A stretch of DNA of 7,746 nt from an uncultured Clostridia bacterium (GTDB lineage: Bacteria; Bacillota; Clostridia; Oscillospirales; UBA644), in assembly GCA_904502105.1 (NCBI GenBank), contig CAJGDF010000080.1, positions 1 to 7,746 on the forward strand. The letters run 5' to 3'. The notes under the pieces were generated by a model. That model was not told the origin of the DNA, searched no databases, and saw only the letters and a program-made list of their open reading frames with translations. How positions within the stretch are numbered: position 1 is the first letter of the stretch; each line of letters starts with the position of its first letter. A program made the position numbers and the translations under genes. Positions 6,265-7,746 of the stretch are shown here, piece by piece.

Positions 6265-6293
6265 ATTATATCATACTTTTAAGAATTTTTCCA
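6265..6293 (-). promoter_or_regulatory. Predicted sigma-A-type extended -10 promoter for hfq and downstream genes
   Basis: On the minus strand TATAAT (6270-6265) is preceded by TGA, giving the extended -10 TGATATAAT. The TGA is the miaA stop codon. A -35-like TGGAAA (6293-6288, 4 of 6 matches to TTGACA) sits 17 bp upstream inside the miaA 3' end. Transcription would start near 6258, leaving a leader of about 27 nt that includes the GGAGG of hfq. Spacing and leader are all plausible, so hfq and the genes after it may be expressed independently of mutL-miaA. Confidence 0.6.
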
Positions 6294-7200
6294 TATGTTT
6301 TACGCAAGAATTCAGAATTTCTTCCGAATTATTTTCATCAATATTGTGCCAAATTATGTCTTTATCACGTTTAAACCAGGTTAACTGCCTTTTTGCGTAT
6401 CTTCGACTTTCTTGTTTTACAATTTCGACAGCCTGATCAAGGGTTATTTTCCCTTCAAAATAATCTTCAAACTGACGGTATCCGATTGCTTGACGAGCTG
6501 TTCCGGATCGATCCTGTTCAAAAATTCTTTTCACTTCATCAAGAAGACCTTGTTCAAGCATTATATCTACCCTTCGGTTTATCCTTGAATATAGAAAATC
6601 TCTGTCCTCACAATTAAGACCGAATTTCAAAAATTCAAATTCAGGATCCTGTTTCGATTCTTTGTTAAACTCTGCTATTGTTTTTCCTGAACTTCTGTAA
6701 ATTTCAAGCGCGCGGGAAATTCGTTTAACATCGTTATCAAACAATCTTAAATATGATTCGTTGTCAATCGGACGCAATAATTCATGCAGTGCCCTTGTAC
6801 CGTTTAGTTTTGCGTATTCTGTTAAAAAAGCCCTATATTCGGGATCAGCTTTGGTGGGACTTAATTTAACATTATCTGTAAAAGATGTTACATACAAACC
6901 GGTTCCACCGGCAATGACAGGCGTTTTTCCTCTTGAAATAATATCCTTTACGGTCTTTTTTGCAAGTTCAAGATATTCCGCAAGAGAAAATTCTTCTGAA
7001 GGGTCTATAATATCAATAAGATGATGAACTATGCCTTGTTTTTCTTCTTCTGTGACCTTCGCTGTTCCTATATCCATTCCACGATATATTTGCATGGAAT
7101 CTGCAGATACGATCTCACCATTAAAACGTTTCGCTAATTCTACCGAAAGAGCTGTTTTTCCGCTGGCGGTAGGTCCCACGATAACAACTACTTTATCCAT
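6271..7200 (-). CDS. miaA: tRNA dimethylallyltransferase MiaA
   Basis: Transfers a dimethylallyl group from DMAPP to N6 of A37 in tRNAs that read UNN codons, the first step toward ms2i6A. The 309-residue length is normal (about 300-316). Visible are the P-loop GPTASGKT (9-16), the conserved D34 in SADSMQIYRGMDIGTAK, HHLIDIIDP (59-67), IAGGTGLY (96-103), DVKRISRALEIY (157-168), the tRNA-binding/catalytic block GTARQAIGYRQ (233-243), and RRYAKRQLTWFKRD (266-279). I prefer the ATG at 7200, 4 nt after the mutL stop, with a G-rich GGGGTAGGG just upstream. A TTG at 7215 would extend the protein by five residues (MWGRE) that are not family-like. The mutL-miaA-hfq order is widely conserved. Confidence 0.97.
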   Translation of the reverse strand: MDKVVVIVGPTASGKTALSVELAKRFNGEIVSADSMQIYRGMDIGTAKVTEEEKQGIVHHLIDIIDPSEEFSLAEYLELAKKTVKDIISRGKTPVIAGGTGLYVTSFTDNVKLSPTKADPEYRAFLTEYAKLNGTRALHELLRPIDNESYLRLFDNDVKRISRALEIYRSSGKTIAEFNKESKQDPEFEFLKFGLNCEDRDFLYSRINRRVDIMLEQGLLDEVKRIFEQDRSGTARQAIGYRQFEDYFEGKITLDQAVEIVKQESRRYAKRQLTWFKRDKDIIWHNIDENNSEEILNSCVKHMEKFLKV

Positions 7201-7204
7201 TTCC

Positions 7205-7746
7205 CTACCCCACAATTCTTTTAAACTGTTTTTCTATTGCTTTCTCTGTTAATGTAAAAACAATAGGTCTGCCATGCGGACAATACTTTAACGTATTTTT
7301 CTTTTTCAAATATTCATCAATGAGGTTTCTGAGCTCTTTTTCGGAGCTTCTGCCTCCACTTTTTATTGCAGCTTTACATGCAATATTATAAAGAAACTTA
7401 TCTAAAAGATCTTTATCCACAGTCGGTTTTAACCTGAGATCGGAAGCTATTTCTGTGAGTAATACCTCGACATCCGCAGATTCAATAACTGATGGAATTT
7501 CTCTGAGCATAATACTTCCGCCAAAATCTTCAAGATCAAAACCTATTTTTTTCAATTCCTCTTTATTTTCAATAAGAACAGTACTGTCGTTCTCAGATAA
7601 AAACAAAAGCTTTGGAATTAACATTGTTTGAACTTCTATAAAATCACGAGATCTTAATTTTTCAAAAATCATTCGTTCGTGAAGAGCATGTTTATCTATA
7701 AAAACAAGTTCATCTTCCTGCTCGATGATAATATATGTATTAAATA
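7205..7746 (-). CDS. mutL: DNA mismatch repair protein MutL, C-terminal part only (5' end outside the window)
   Basis: The frame is open from the window edge to a TAG at 7205-7207, giving 179 residues of the C-terminal dimerisation/endonuclease domain. The N-terminal GHKL ATPase lies outside the window. The fragment begins TYIIIEQEDELVFIDKHALHERM. Its endonuclease metal-binding motif, normally DQHA(X)2E(X)4E, reads DKHALHERMIFE at 7661-7696 with D, H, A and both Glu present and Gln replaced by Lys. Further endonuclease-site signatures are ACKAAIKSG (fragment residues 122-130), CPHGRP (155-160) and the terminal QFKRI. This is therefore the nicking type of MutL found in bacteria lacking MutH. 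An internal Met at 7672 is not the start, because the conserved motif lies upstream of it in the same frame. Confidence 0.96.
   Translation of the reverse strand, partial: FNTYIIIEQEDELVFIDKHALHERMIFEKLRSRDFIEVQTMLIPKLLFLSENDSTVLIENKEELKKIGFDLEDFGGSIMLREIPSVIESADVEVLLTEIASDLRLKPTVDKDLLDKFLYNIACKAAIKSGGRSSEKELRNLIDEYLKKKNTLKYCPHGRPIVFTLTEKAIEKQFKRIVG

Noticed and set aside
7201..7215. TTG start for miaA giving an 11-nt overlap with mutL
   Set aside because: The ATG at 7200 starts directly at the family-typical MDKVVVIVGP and leaves a 4-nt gap. The extra residues MWGRE are simply the mutL end read in another frame.
1..7746. Mobile elements, CRISPR arrays, tRNA/rRNA genes or toxin-antitoxin/defence systems
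   Set aside because: The window is filled with housekeeping genes in one direction. I found no direct-repeat arrays, transposase-like frames, terminal inverted repeats or tRNA cloverleaf pattern.

Overview
The window is an AT-rich, gene-dense bacterial segment in which every gene I can support lies on the minus strand. Gene content and protein style point to a Gram-positive anaerobe of class Clostridia, perhaps an Oscillospirales-type gut bacterium. The evidence is a DivIVA/SepF/YlmH division cluster next to ileS, a Gram-positive-type Hfq core, a MutL of the endonuclease type, and an IleRS with HMGT/MHKS-style signature motifs. The genus is not determinable from the sequence alone.

In transcription order (high to low coordinates) the layout is: the 3' part of mutL (mismatch repair, cut by the window edge); miaA (tRNA A37 dimethylallyltransferase); hfq (RNA chaperone); a membrane-anchored HlyD/membrane-fusion-like protein; yggS/ylmE (PLP homeostasis protein); sepF/ylmF (FtsZ membrane anchor); ylmH (S4-domain RNA-binding protein); divIVA (polar/septal coiled-coil scaffold); and the first 650 codons of ileS (isoleucyl-tRNA synthetase, cut by the other edge).

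Two classical gene sets are joined here. One is mutL-miaA-hfq. The other is the Gram-positive cell-division set ylmE-ylmF-ylmH-divIVA-ileS, without ylmD and ylmG. The HlyD-like gene sits exactly at the join, 3 nt after hfq and overlapping yggS by 20 nt. Gaps between genes are 40 nt or less, so the whole block could be one long transcript. A good extended -10 promoter (TGATATAAT) overlaps the miaA stop codon and could independently drive hfq and everything downstream.

There are no RNA genes, CRISPR arrays, mobile elements or clear intrinsic terminators, and no gene-free stretch longer than about 40 nt. I see no obviously new multi-gene system. The most interesting items are the orphan HlyD-like protein embedded in a division operon, the DivIVA homologue with an altered membrane-binding loop and an extreme acidic tail with repeated LF/KKK patches, the missing T-box in front of ileS, and the repeated stop-codon/-10 architecture.
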